Assembly (NCBI GenBank): GCA_910579965.1
Contig: CAJTWF010000036.1
Span: 1 to 27,133, forward strand
Origin: an uncultured Oscillospiraceae bacterium
GTDB lineage: Bacteria > Bacillota > Clostridia > Oscillospirales > Oscillospiraceae
Direction: 5' to 3'
DNA: 27,133 nucleotides
Positions 13,769 to 22,951 of the stretch are shown piece by piece. The position numbers and the translations under genes are program-made. A model generated the notes under the pieces. That model was not told the DNA's origin. It saw nothing but the letters and a program-made list of their open reading frames with translations, and searched no databases. How positions within the stretch are numbered: the first letter of the stretch is position 1; every line of letters starts with the position of its first letter.

Positions 13769-13894
13769 GTGAATGTTTCCCTGGTTATCGTCTGTCTGGG
13801 CATCATGGGCAAGGGGATGCTGGGCATTCTGCTGGCGATCCTGGCGCTGTGGATGGCGGTTGCCGGGCTCAACCGCCTGACCCGGCCGAAGTGA
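13769..13894 (+). CDS. 41-aa single-helix membrane protein, possible minimal gamma-type subunit
   Basis: A GTG at 13769, with GGAAAGGAG about 9 nt upstream, opens a 41-codon frame. The product has a short start (MNVSLVIVCLGIMGKGMLGI), continues as one hydrophobic helix (LLAILALWMAVAGLN) and ends in a basic tail (RLTRPK). It begins 60 nt after the beta-subunit stop on the same strand. Gamma subunits of Na+-pump decarboxylases are small single-helix proteins with an M-G-x-G-M-x-(G/V)-(I/V) stretch near the start of the helix, and IMGKGMLGI resembles that. Classical gamma subunits have a longer polar tail. The gene is very likely real; the gamma role is inference from position and shape. Confidence 0.6.
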   Translation: MNVSLVIVCLGIMGKGMLGILLAILALWMAVAGLNRLTRPK

Positions 13895-13932
13895 CCCCGG
13901 GCAGCGGATCGGGCCAGAAACTCTCCGCGTAA

Positions 13933-14152
13933 GAGCCTGTTTAAAATCTCGGCGTGTGCGGATTGGTGAGCAGATTTTTTGCCTTGCAAGGCAAAAATCC
14001 GCAGGCATCCGTATCGTGCAATGCCCCCATCGAGGGGTCATGCACAATTCAATTCTGCACGGCCCCTCGATGGAGCCGTTGCAGAATCTATAACGAGGTC
14101 AAGGCGGAAAATACGCCGCCAGGACATGCGCGGGGAAATTTTAAACAGGCTC
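13933..14152. mobile_element. 220-bp MITE with 15-bp terminal inverted repeats and TAA target duplication
   Basis: The ends are perfect inverted repeats: gagcctgtttaaaat at 13933-13947 and its complement at 14138-14152. TAA flanks both sides (13930-13932, 14153-14155). A 3-bp T-N-A duplication and GAGCC-starting ends fit elements moved by IS5-family (ISL2/IS427-group) transposases. Inside there is no reading frame of note but there are two hairpins: gccttgcaaggc (13981-13992) and a 9-bp stem atcgagggg/cccctcgat near 14029-14075. It sits between the 41-aa gene and the lysR promoter. No matching full IS is in the window. Confidence 0.85.
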
Positions 14153-14195
14153 TAAGGTCACGCCTTTTTCCGCATCAGGCGCGAGGGCGCGTTGC

Positions 14196-14212
14196 TATGA
14201 AATAAATTCATA
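14196..14212. promoter_or_regulatory. LysR-type recognition palindrome
   Basis: TATGAA-ATAAA-TTCATA is a perfect 6-5-6 palindrome with the T-N11-A core of LysR-family sites. Its centre (14204) is about 64 nt upstream of the predicted lysR RNA start (about 14268), the textbook position for the recognition site. Confidence 0.55.
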
Positions 14213-14245
14213 ACAATATGAAAAACCGAGACTACCCAAGCCGGC

Positions 14246-14261
14246 ATAACTGCGTTATAAT
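14246..14261 (+). promoter_or_regulatory. lysR promoter -10 with overlapping operator-like repeat
   Basis: TATAAT at 14256-14261 is a perfect -10; the -35 region (14233-14238) is poor, as expected for an activator-dependent promoter. A second palindrome, ataac-tgc-gttat (14246-14258), overlaps the -10 and could be the activation/repression half of the LysR binding region. Confidence 0.55.
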
Positions 14262-14306
14262 CTGAGAGGTGAACAGAGCGCCGCAGGCGGGAAGGCGGGA
14301 AAGAAC

Positions 14307-15257
14307 ATGCTGGATATCTCGGTAAAGCAAATGAAATACGCGGTTGAGATCGCGCACTGCGCATCCATCAATCAGGCGGCGCAGAGGCTTTATGTTACGC
14401 AGTCCAGCCTCAGCAAGTCGATGAAGGAGCTGGAGATCGTGCTGGGCTACGCCGTCTTTCAGCGGGGGGCTGCCGGGACGACTGTGACGGAGGAAGGCCG
14501 TGAGTTTTTGCAGACGGCGGAGAAAATCGTATACCAGATGGAGCTCCTTGAACGGCAGACCAGGCTGCGGAAAGAGCAGCGGGCGTCCATAAAGATTTCG
14601 ATTCCCCGGGCCACCTATATCACATACGCGTTCACGAAGTTTTTCCAGCGGATCCAGAACATGGACGAAATTCAAATCAATTTCTCCGAAACCAATTCCA
14701 AGGAGGCGGTGGACAATATACTCTACCGCGGCTTCCATTTTGGGATCATCCGCTACCCGGATATTTTGGAGAAGAGCAGTCTCCAAATGCTCCAGCAGAA
14801 GAAGCTCCTTTTCCGGCAGATCTGGACCTTTGACTATATGCTTCTTGTTTCCCAAAGCTCGGAGCTGGCGTCCCGCACCGAGATCCACCCCAGCGATCTG
14901 AAGGGATACACGGAGCTGCTGCACGGCGATGTCAGCGACGCGTATTTGCCGGAGCATGAAGAGGTCTCCGACAGGGAGCAGCAGGGAAAGCGGATCTACC
15001 TGTATGAGCGGGGAAGCCAGTTTGATTTCCTCAGCAACGTGCCGACAACGTATATGTGGGTTTCACCTCTGCCGGAGGCGGTGCTGAAACAGCATGAGCT
15101 GGTGCAAATTCCCTGCCCGGACAATCGTTACCAATATCATGACATCCTGATCTATCACGAGGATTACCCCTTTACGGGATATGGAGAAAAATTTTACAAT
15201 ATCCTGCTGCGAACAAAGGATGACATTGAAAAATCCTTGAACCGGGCGAAGCATTAG
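14307..15257 (+). CDS. LysR-family transcriptional regulator
   Basis: The 316-aa protein has the N-terminal winged helix-turn-helix of LysR proteins: residues ~1-65 with MKYAVEIAHCASINQAAQRL and YVTQSSLSKSMKELE, then TVTEEGREFLQTAEKI. A linker helix is followed by a substrate-binding-like domain starting about residue 97 (IKISIPRATYITYAF). The effector domain is divergent (FGIIRYPDILEKS, YMLLVSQSSELASRTEIHPSDL), so no ligand can be proposed. GCGGGAAAG precedes the ATG weakly. It carries its own LysR-type sites upstream and is followed 28 nt later by a 112-aa gene on the same strand, its probable partner or target. The MITE ends 154 nt before its start codon. Confidence 0.93.
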   Translation: MLDISVKQMKYAVEIAHCASINQAAQRLYVTQSSLSKSMKELEIVLGYAVFQRGAAGTTVTEEGREFLQTAEKIVYQMELLERQTRLRKEQRASIKISIPRATYITYAFTKFFQRIQNMDEIQINFSETNSKEAVDNILYRGFHFGIIRYPDILEKSSLQMLQQKKLLFRQIWTFDYMLLVSQSSELASRTEIHPSDLKGYTELLHGDVSDAYLPEHEEVSDREQQGKRIYLYERGSQFDFLSNVPTTYMWVSPLPEAVLKQHELVQIPCPDNRYQYHDILIYHEDYPFTGYGEKFYNILLRTKDDIEKSLNRAKH

Positions 15258-15285
15258 CCCAGCTCACAGAAAGAAGGTGCCCTGT

Positions 15286-15624
15286 ATGGAAGAAGAAAAG
15301 ACAGTCACCCTGCGCCCTGTTCTGGCACTGCATGGCTACGCGGTTGATTTTTCTCAGAAGCCCGGAAAGATGACCTACCGGTTCTGCGTGAAGTCAGGAG
15401 AAGTCGAAATCCATCATCACAGCTATGACGGCGCGGCAGGCTTCTGGTGCCTGCCGCCGGAGTCCGGGGATGATGAAAAGAAGGTGCTCCACACCGGCGA
15501 TGACGTCGAGATTACCTTTCACAGCAGCATCCACGACTGCGAGCCGGATTACATCGTGGTCACAAACCATCACTATGGGAGGCCCGCCGTGTTCTCCTAT
15601 AGCAGGGTGAGAGAAACAGCGTGA
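15286..15624 (+). CDS. Hypothetical 112-aa protein downstream of lysR
   Basis: The product (start MEEEKTVTLRPVLALHGYAV) is rich in strand-forming residues and has a cluster of histidines, EVEIHHHSYDGAAGFWCLPP, and later HHYGRPAVFSYSR. There is no signal peptide or membrane helix. Alternating hydrophobic and polar residues (DVEITFHSS, DYIVVTNHHY) suggest a small all-beta domain, and the histidines could bind metal. I do not recognise a family. The start at 15286 has AGAAGG about 8 nt upstream; a GTG three codons earlier lies within that site. It lies in the same operon as the LysR gene and ends at a terminator. Confidence 0.7.
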   Translation: MEEEKTVTLRPVLALHGYAVDFSQKPGKMTYRFCVKSGEVEIHHHSYDGAAGFWCLPPESGDDEKKVLHTGDDVEITFHSSIHDCEPDYIVVTNHHYGRPAVFSYSRVRETA

Positions 15625-15643
15625 ACCCGGTATGCGCGGACTG

Positions 15644-15690
15644 GCGGAGGATTTTGGCCCTGTAAGGCCAAACCCTCCGCTTCCTTTTTT
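15644..15690 (+). terminator. Intrinsic terminator of the lysR/112-aa operon
   Basis: Outer stem gcggagg (15644-15650) with cctccgc (15674-15680), inner stem ttggcc/ggccaa, then TTCCTTTTTT to 15690. Confidence 0.8.
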
Positions 15691-15695
15691 GACAA

Positions 15696-15729
15696 GCAGG
15701 AGCGGGGCCCCACGGGGCCCCGCTCCTGC
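15696..15729 (-). terminator. GC-rich hairpin ending the clp operon
   Basis: A 15-bp perfect stem starting gcaggagcggggccc (15696-15710) pairs with 15715-15729 around CACG. It lies 6 nt after the minus-strand 70-aa gene's stop. On that strand it is followed by TTGTC, a weak T run, so it is a likely but imperfect terminator. Confidence 0.6.
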
Positions 15730-15734
15730 GTTCG

Positions 15735-15947
15735 CTATATGGCGAAGTCCTCCTCCTTGAGCTGGGAGGTCTTCAGCTTCAACGGCCTGGGCGGGACCCG
15801 CTTGAAGGGGTCATACTGGAACCGCCTGCAATGGTACTCCCCGGCCACCACGCCCTTCCGGGCGCAGGCCACCTCCCTGTCGTTGATCACCGTGCCCTTG
15901 GCGCAGTATGCGCACCGGGGCTCCATGTCCCTGCGAAATAACAGCAT
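15735..15947 (-). CDS. Conserved small protein with two cysteine pairs, clp partner
   Basis: The longest frame reaches to 16154, but that extension lies inside the clp gene and has no ribosome site. The ATG at 15947 has AAAGGAG 5 nt upstream and gives 70 aa. The product starts MLLFRRDMEPRCAYCAKGT and contains C-x-x-C (residues 12-15), a third Cys at 28 and a fourth at 40 (HCRRFQYDP), so it may hold a zinc ion or cluster. The ending KLKTSQLKEEDF is polar. It begins 32 nt after the clp stop and is surely co-transcribed. I recall similar ~70-aa proteins in Oscillospiraceae annotated only as hypothetical; the function is unknown. Confidence 0.72.
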   Translation of the reverse strand: MLLFRRDMEPRCAYCAKGTVINDREVACARKGVVAGEYHCRRFQYDPFKRVPPRPLKLKTSQLKEEDFAI

Positions 15948-15979
15948 ACTCTCTCCTTTGTCACACGCAGACCGTCCGC

Positions 15980-18280
<2,301 letters not shown>

Positions 18281-18362
18281 AACTTTCTACCTCCATGGCC
18301 GGCGGCGCCTTATATCCGATGGTTCTGGAAAGGGGGCCGGCATACGCATTTTCTCGTATCCT

Positions 18363-18372
18363 TTTATATCAA
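18363..18372 (-). promoter_or_regulatory. Possible extended -10 promoter of the clp operon
   Basis: On the minus strand, TTTTGATATAAAA gives TG-A-TATAAA (18371-18363), an extended -10, about 85 nt upstream of the clpE-like start. The -35 position is poor. No GGTCAAA heptads of the CtsR type are visible nearby. Confidence 0.35.
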
Positions 18373-18427
18373 AATGGCGGGACTTTAATATGAACAAATT
18401 GAAAATTTTCGGGTCCTGGAAGATATT

Positions 18428-19156
18428 TTATACGGTCAGACCGCCTCCAAAGGCCCCGATCCAGTCCGCCAGGGGGGCAAGGAGCACGCTCCCCTCCGCC
18501 ATCTCCGGCGTGACGGTCCCGGTCCGGCCCAGGACCCAGACCACCAGACAGATGACCACGGCCCCCTTGACCATGCCCAGCAGCGCGCCGCCGGCCTCGT
18601 TGAACTGCCGGAGCACCGGCAGGCGCAGGGCCGCCGACACCAGACGCACCGCGAGGCGCAGCAGGAACGTGAGGACCATGAAGCAGACCAGGTACACAAT
18701 CGAGTGGACCAGGCTGTAGGCCACGCCGTCCAGCACCATGTCCGCCAGCTGATATCCCAGCCGCAGCAGCGTCTCCCGGGCGGAGTCGCCGGCGGCCGCG
18801 GAGGAGAGATCCAGGCTCTCCACCAGCTGGGCGGCCCGCTCCCGGACAAAGCGGTTGGGAATGCTGTCCACCACCCGCAGCAGCTCCTCCGCAGGCGTGA
18901 GCGCGGAGACATTCTCCGCCATCATCTCGTCCACCCTCTGGGCAATGGCCTCGTGGGCGGCGGGCCGGAGGGCCTTGTCAATGACCGCCGGCGCTGCGGC
19001 CGCGGCGATCTGGGAGGCCAGCAGCAGGGCCAGCGCCATGGCCGCCAGCTCCGCCAGGCTGCGGAACAGCCCCCGCTTCCACCCCAGAAGCGTGAACAGC
19101 AGGAACACGGCGGCAATCGCAATATCCATCATAACAGAAACCGGCAATCCGGTCAT
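18428..19156 (-). CDS. CvpA family membrane protein
   Basis: The 242-aa protein has an N-terminal helix containing DIAIAAVFLLFTLLGWKRGLFRSLAELAA (residues ~10-38; the G-x-x-R/K-G-L motif is diagnostic of CvpA). A second helix follows at ~40-55, then a long helical extracytoplasmic insert to ~140, a helix at ~145-165 and a last one at ~200-215. The CvpA family is linked to colicin V production in E. coli and to envelope integrity elsewhere. The start is uncertain: AAAGGGG abuts the ATG at 19156, and a second ATG lies 8 codons in (19132). A 6-bp hairpin (gcggag/ctccgc, 19166-19183) sits between it and the upstream DUF5711 gene. The two genes lie 33 nt apart. Confidence 0.85.
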   Translation of the reverse strand: MTGLPVSVMMDIAIAAVFLLFTLLGWKRGLFRSLAELAAMALALLLASQIAAAAAPAVIDKALRPAAHEAIAQRVDEMMAENVSALTPAEELLRVVDSIPNRFVRERAAQLVESLDLSSAAAGDSARETLLRLGYQLADMVLDGVAYSLVHSIVYLVCFMVLTFLLRLAVRLVSAALRLPVLRQFNEAGGALLGMVKGAVVICLVVWVLGRTGTVTPEMAEGSVLLAPLADWIGAFGGGLTV

Positions 19157-19189
19157 CCCCTTTCAGCGGAGTTTTTTCTCCGCACAATA

Positions 19190-20356
19190 TTACGGTAAAA
19201 ACCGCCACGCGGACGCGCCGGCGATGAGCAGCACCGTGCCGTCGTCCTCCATCTCCACCTGCCCGGCGTAGTCCGTGCCCTCCATGCGGGCGTGCTCCGT
19301 CAGGTCCTTGTTGTAGACCACCACGCTGTTGCCGTAGAGCACCGCCAGATAGCTCCCGGCGGCGGAGATGTCCAGCACCTCCTCCGTCAGCGGCAGGCTG
19401 GCCAGCTCCTTCCCGTCCAGGTCATAGGTGGTGAGGGTGCAGATGTTGCCCGCCTGATACCGCCCCAGCAGCAGGGCGCAGAAGCCGTCCCCGGAGAGGG
19501 CGTAGTCGTGGAGGTACAGGTTGCCGTAGGCCCGGTCCAGCAGCGTCTCCCCGTCCAGGGAGGTGATGACGAACCGCTTGTCGCACAGGGAGAGGACCCG
19601 GTTTTTCACGCAGCGGATGTCCAGCGCCAGCCCGTCCCGGATCACGGCGGACCCGATCTGCTCCGCCGTGTCCAGGCTGTAGGCCAGCAGTCTGGCGGCA
19701 AAGGTCCCCTCCTGGGTCTCCAGGCTGACCATCACCACGCTGCGGCAGTCCTCGGTCACCGCCGCGTCGCTGATGTAGTTGTCGTAGGAGTCAAAGTGGA
19801 ACTTCAGCTCCCCCTGGCTGCCGTACACGGAGACCGTGGCCTTGTAGCCGCTCTTCTGCTCCGTCACCGCCAGATAGTCGCTGCCGTTGAGCCGGGCGGA
19901 GTAGTAGCACAGCCCCTTCTCCGTACTCATGGTCCGGCGCACGCCGCTCTGGTCCATCAGGTACAGGGTGTCGCCCCCCACGTCGCAGACCGCAGCCTGC
20001 CGCGCACCCACGGTGAGCTGGGGGCTGGACATGTTCAGGCGCTGCTCAAAGGCAATGGCCCCGTCGTCGCCGATCATCTGGGCGGTGTTGGGGCTGACCA
20101 CCAGCAGGCTGTCCCCCACGCGGCCGTAGCGGTTGGCGGGGTCCGCCGCGTAAACGTACACGTCCCGGCTGCCGCTGCTCTCGCCGTACATGAGCCACCG
20201 GCGCAGGGAGGCGAAATGACGGCCGTCCTCCATGGTGGTCAGCACCACCACCGCCAGCACCGCGCACAGCACCAGCGCCAGCGTTCCCATCCGCCGCAGC
20301 AGGCCCCCTTTTTTCTTCGCCGGACCCTCGCCGGCGCGGTTACCCTTGTTAGCCAT
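19190..20356 (-). CDS. DUF5711 family membrane-anchored beta-propeller-like protein
   Basis: The 388-aa product has a basic cytosolic start (MANKGNRAGEGPAKKKGGLL), one membrane anchor (about 24-41, TLALVLCAVLAVVVLTT) and a ~330-residue extracytoplasmic part. That part is made of repeated strand blocks with WD/PQQ-like rhythm (SLLVVSPNTAQMIGDDG, TLYLMDQSGV, TTYDLDGKELASLPL, VVVYNKDL). DUF5711 proteins sit beside CvpA genes in clostridia, as here. The frame extends six codons further to 20374, but the ATG at 20356 overlaps the truA stop and is the likelier coupled start. No ligand site or enzyme motif is visible. Confidence 0.75.
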   Translation of the reverse strand: MANKGNRAGEGPAKKKGGLLRRMGTLALVLCAVLAVVVLTTMEDGRHFASLRRWLMYGESSGSRDVYVYAADPANRYGRVGDSLLVVSPNTAQMIGDDGAIAFEQRLNMSSPQLTVGARQAAVCDVGGDTLYLMDQSGVRRTMSTEKGLCYYSARLNGSDYLAVTEQKSGYKATVSVYGSQGELKFHFDSYDNYISDAAVTEDCRSVVMVSLETQEGTFAARLLAYSLDTAEQIGSAVIRDGLALDIRCVKNRVLSLCDKRFVITSLDGETLLDRAYGNLYLHDYALSGDGFCALLLGRYQAGNICTLTTYDLDGKELASLPLTEEVLDISAAGSYLAVLYGNSVVVYNKDLTEHARMEGTDYAGQVEMEDDGTVLLIAGASAWRFLP

Positions 20357-21104
20357 TGAGCCGTTCATCCTCATACCACAGTCTGGTCAGGTACAGTCCC
20401 CCCGGCGGCACGGTGGGGCCCGCCAGGGTCCGGTTGCCGCTGGCCAGGATGGCCGGGATGTCCTCCGCCGCCAGCTTTCCCTCGGCGGCGTAGAGCACCG
20501 TGCCGGTGATGGCCCGTACCATATTATACAGAAAGCCGTTGGCGCATACCTTCAATTCCAGCAGATCCCCCCGGCGGGTCACGCGACAGTAGTGGACGGT
20601 GCGCACGGTGGTCCGGGTCTCGGTGCCCACGCTGCGCACGGCCCGGAAGTCGTGGGTCCCCTCAAAGGCCCGGGCCGCCCGGTCCATCACCGCCTCGTCC
20701 AGCCGCTTGGGGTAGAAGTAGGCCCGGTGGACATAGAAGGGGTTGCGGATACGGGAGTTGAAGATCCGGTAGGTGTACTCCTTCTTCAGGCACGAGCCGA
20801 TGGCGTTGAAGTCCTCCGCCACGTCAAAGGCCTCCGACACCACGATGTCCTCGGGCAGGCGGCCGTTGGCCGCCAGTGGGAAGCGGTCACAGGGGATGGA
20901 GGAGCGGGTGCGGAAGTTGGCCACGTACCGCTCCGCGTGGACCCCCGCGTCGGTGCGGCCGCAGCCGGTGACCTTGACGGGCTCCCCGCACAGGGCGGAG
21001 AGGGCCCGCTCCAGGGTCTCCGCCACGGTGGCCTGGGTCTTCTGCACCTGCCAGCCGTGGTAGGCCGTGCCGTTGTACATGAGCTTGAAGGCTACGTTTC
21101 TCAT
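20349..21104 (-). CDS. truA: tRNA pseudouridine(38-40) synthase TruA
   Basis: TruA converts uridines 38-40 of tRNA anticodon stems to pseudouridine. The ~251-aa protein has MYNGTAYHGWQVQ near the start, GCGRTDAGVHA (~48-58) with the catalytic aspartate, and NGFLYNMVRAITGTVL (~195-210), all family signatures. Two adjacent ATGs exist (21107 and 21104); GGAG lies 3 nt before the first and 6 nt before the second, so the second is slightly favoured. It follows ecfT by about 10 nt, in the well-known ecfA1-ecfA2-ecfT-truA arrangement, and overlaps the DUF5711 start by 8 nt. Confidence 0.96.
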   Translation of the reverse strand: MRNVAFKLMYNGTAYHGWQVQKTQATVAETLERALSALCGEPVKVTGCGRTDAGVHAERYVANFRTRSSIPCDRFPLAANGRLPEDIVVSEAFDVAEDFNAIGSCLKKEYTYRIFNSRIRNPFYVHRAYFYPKRLDEAVMDRAARAFEGTHDFRAVRSVGTETRTTVRTVHYCRVTRRGDLLELKVCANGFLYNMVRAITGTVLYAAEGKLAAEDIPAILASGNRTLAGPTVPPGGLYLTRLWYEDERLNG

Positions 21105-21114
21105 CATCGTCTCC

Positions 21115-21918
21115 TCAGAGCCCGAACCGGGCCAGAATCAGCACCGCCGCCAGCACCGCGCCATAGGCCGCCAGCACCAGATAGTCCCGGAGCTGATAGC
21201 GGAGCACGTGGAGCTTGGTGCGGCCCTCGCCGCCGTGGTAGCAGCGGCACTCCATGGCTACCGCCAGCTCGTCCGCCCGGCGGAAGGCGCTGATGAACAG
21301 GGGCACCAGGATGGGCACCAGGGCCCGGGCCCGCTGGAGCAGGTTCCCGCTCTCAAAGTCCGCGCCCCGGGCCTTCTGGGCGGACATGATCTTGTCCGTC
21401 TCCTCGATGAGGGTGGGGATGAAGCGCAGGGCGATGGACATAATCATGGACAGCTCGTGGACCGGCACCTTCACCCGCTTCAAGGGCCCCAGCAGGGTCT
21501 CCAGGCCGTCGGTGAGGGCGATGGGGCTGGTGGTGTAGGTGAGCAGGAAGGTGCCCATGATGAGCATGGTGATGCGCAGCACCATGAAGAAGGCCGTGAC
21601 AAGGCCCTCCTTTGTGATGGTGAAGATCCAGAAGGAGGCCAGGGCCTCGCCGGGGGTGTAGAACAGGTTCAGCACCGCGGTGAAGCAGATGATGAACAAA
21701 ATCGGCTTCAAGCCCCGCACCAGGGCCCTGGGGGCCACGCCGGAGACCTTGACCCCGGTGAGCAGCAGCAGGGCCACCACGCCGTAGGAGACAAAGCCCT
21801 TGGCGCAGAAGAGGATCACAATATACAGGACCGTCAGAATAAGCTTGGTCCGGGGGTCCAGCCGGTGGGCCAGGGAGTTTCCGGGGAAGTACTGGCCCAG
21901 GGTGATATCCTTGAGCAT
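21115..21918 (-). CDS. ecfT: Energy-coupling factor transporter membrane subunit EcfT
   Basis: EcfT joins the two ATPases to interchangeable substrate-binding S subunits for vitamin and metal uptake. The 267-aa protein begins with LGQYFPGNSLAHRLDPRTKLI (the S-x-x-H-x-L-D-P-R-x-K motif). It has four or five membrane helices and the cytoplasmic coupling region SAQKARGADFESG (A-R-G/A-R-G-like motif, ~195-207) that contacts the ATPases. Its ATG shares one base with the ecfA2 stop (TGATG), so they are translationally coupled. No S subunit is encoded nearby, consistent with a shared group II ECF system. Confidence 0.95.
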   Translation of the reverse strand: MLKDITLGQYFPGNSLAHRLDPRTKLILTVLYIVILFCAKGFVSYGVVALLLLTGVKVSGVAPRALVRGLKPILFIICFTAVLNLFYTPGEALASFWIFTITKEGLVTAFFMVLRITMLIMGTFLLTYTTSPIALTDGLETLLGPLKRVKVPVHELSMIMSIALRFIPTLIEETDKIMSAQKARGADFESGNLLQRARALVPILVPLFISAFRRADELAVAMECRCYHGGEGRTKLHVLRYQLRDYLVLAAYGAVLAAVLILARFGL

Positions 21919-22778
21919 CAGCGTCTCCCCCCCTTCAGCGTCGCCAGACCGGCGCGGAGGTCCGCCACCGTGTACACGGCGGGGTCAATGTCCACGCCCT
22001 GGCGCTTGAGCTCCATAGCCACCTGGGTCACCTGGGGCACGTTGAGCCCCACGTCCATGAGCTCCCGGGCCCGGCTGAAGACCTCGTGGGGCGTGCCGCT
22101 CATGACAACCCCGGCGTTAGCCAGGACCACGATCCGGTCCACGTTCTCCGCCACCTCGTCCATGCTGTGGCTGACCATGACCACGGTGGTCCCCTTCTCC
22201 CGGTGGTAGGCGCGGATATTCTCCAGCAGGCTCCGGCGGCCCGCCGGGTCCAGGCCCGCAGAGGGCTCGTCCAGGATGAGCACCTCCGGCTCCATGGCGA
22301 TGACGCCGGCAATGGCCACCCGCCGCTTCTGGCCGCCGGAGAGATCAAAGGGGGATTTCTCCAGCAGCTCCTCCCCCAGCCCGGAGAAGGCCAGGGCGGC
22401 GCGGACCCGCCGGTCAATCTCCTTCTCGTCCAGGCCCATGTTTTTCGGGCCAAAGGCCACATCCTTGTACACGGTCTCCTCAAAGAGCTGGTACTCCGGG
22501 TACTGGAACACCAGTCCCACCCGGAAGCGAACGTCCCGGATCTTCTTGGGGTCCTCCCAGATGTCCCGGTCCCCCAGGAGGATCCTGCCGCTGGTGGGCC
22601 GCAGGAGGCCGTTGAGGTGCTGGATCAGAGTGGATTTCCCGGAGCCGGTATGGCCGATGACCCCCAGGAACTCCCCCTCCATGATCTCCATGTTCACGTC
22701 TTTGACCGCACTGCGGCAGAAGGGCGTATTTTCGCCGTAGGTGTGGGTCAGGTTTTCCACACGAATAATTGGTTTCAA
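21918..22778 (-). CDS. ecfA2: Energy-coupling factor ATPase EcfA2
   Basis: This is one of two ABC ATPases of the ECF module. The 286-aa protein has Walker A GHTGSGKS (42-49), Q-loop VFQYPEYQLF (~90-99), signature LSGGQKRR (146-153), Walker B VLILDEPSAGLDP (~164-176) and a switch His in VSHSMDEV. The FQYPEYQLF sequence is typical of EcfA2, against FQNPDNQIV in EcfA1. It starts with TTG, preceded by GAGG at 8 nt. It is separated from ecfA1 by a structured 173-bp spacer, unlike the tight spacing usual in this cluster. Confidence 0.95.
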   Translation of the reverse strand: MKPIIRVENLTHTYGENTPFCRSAVKDVNMEIMEGEFLGVIGHTGSGKSTLIQHLNGLLRPTSGRILLGDRDIWEDPKKIRDVRFRVGLVFQYPEYQLFEETVYKDVAFGPKNMGLDEKEIDRRVRAALAFSGLGEELLEKSPFDLSGGQKRRVAIAGVIAMEPEVLILDEPSAGLDPAGRRSLLENIRAYHREKGTTVVMVSHSMDEVAENVDRIVVLANAGVVMSGTPHEVFSRARELMDVGLNVPQVTQVAMELKRQGVDIDPAVYTVADLRAGLATLKGGRR

Positions 22779-22951
22779 TGTCTATACCTCGAATTGTTCT
22801 TGAGATGATTCAGCAGCTGTATCAGCAGGTATAAAGTTTTTCTTTTGCTTCTTTTCTTTGTTCACAAAGAAAAGAAGAGAAAAAGGTAATAAGAAAACGG
22901 AACAAAAAACAGAAAAGAGGAACGAAAAGCATCAGAAACAATCTGATGACG
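22779..22951 (-). other. Structured spacer between ecfA1 and ecfA2
   Basis: This spacer is A/T-rich in a GC-rich operon. On the minus strand it first has a 7-bp hairpin just after the ecfA1 stop (catcaga/tctgatg, 22948-22930), followed by a pyrimidine-rich stretch with many T. Then comes a 14-bp perfect hairpin with a 2-nt loop (22848-22877), followed by A-rich sequence. The first looks like a partial terminator, the second a stable barrier. Differential expression of ecfA1 and ecfA2-ecfT is possible but unproven. No reading frame of note lies inside. Confidence 0.5.

Noticed and set aside
18290..18420. CtsR operator upstream of the clp gene
   Set aside because: I looked for GGTCAAA heptad repeats on both strands and found none.
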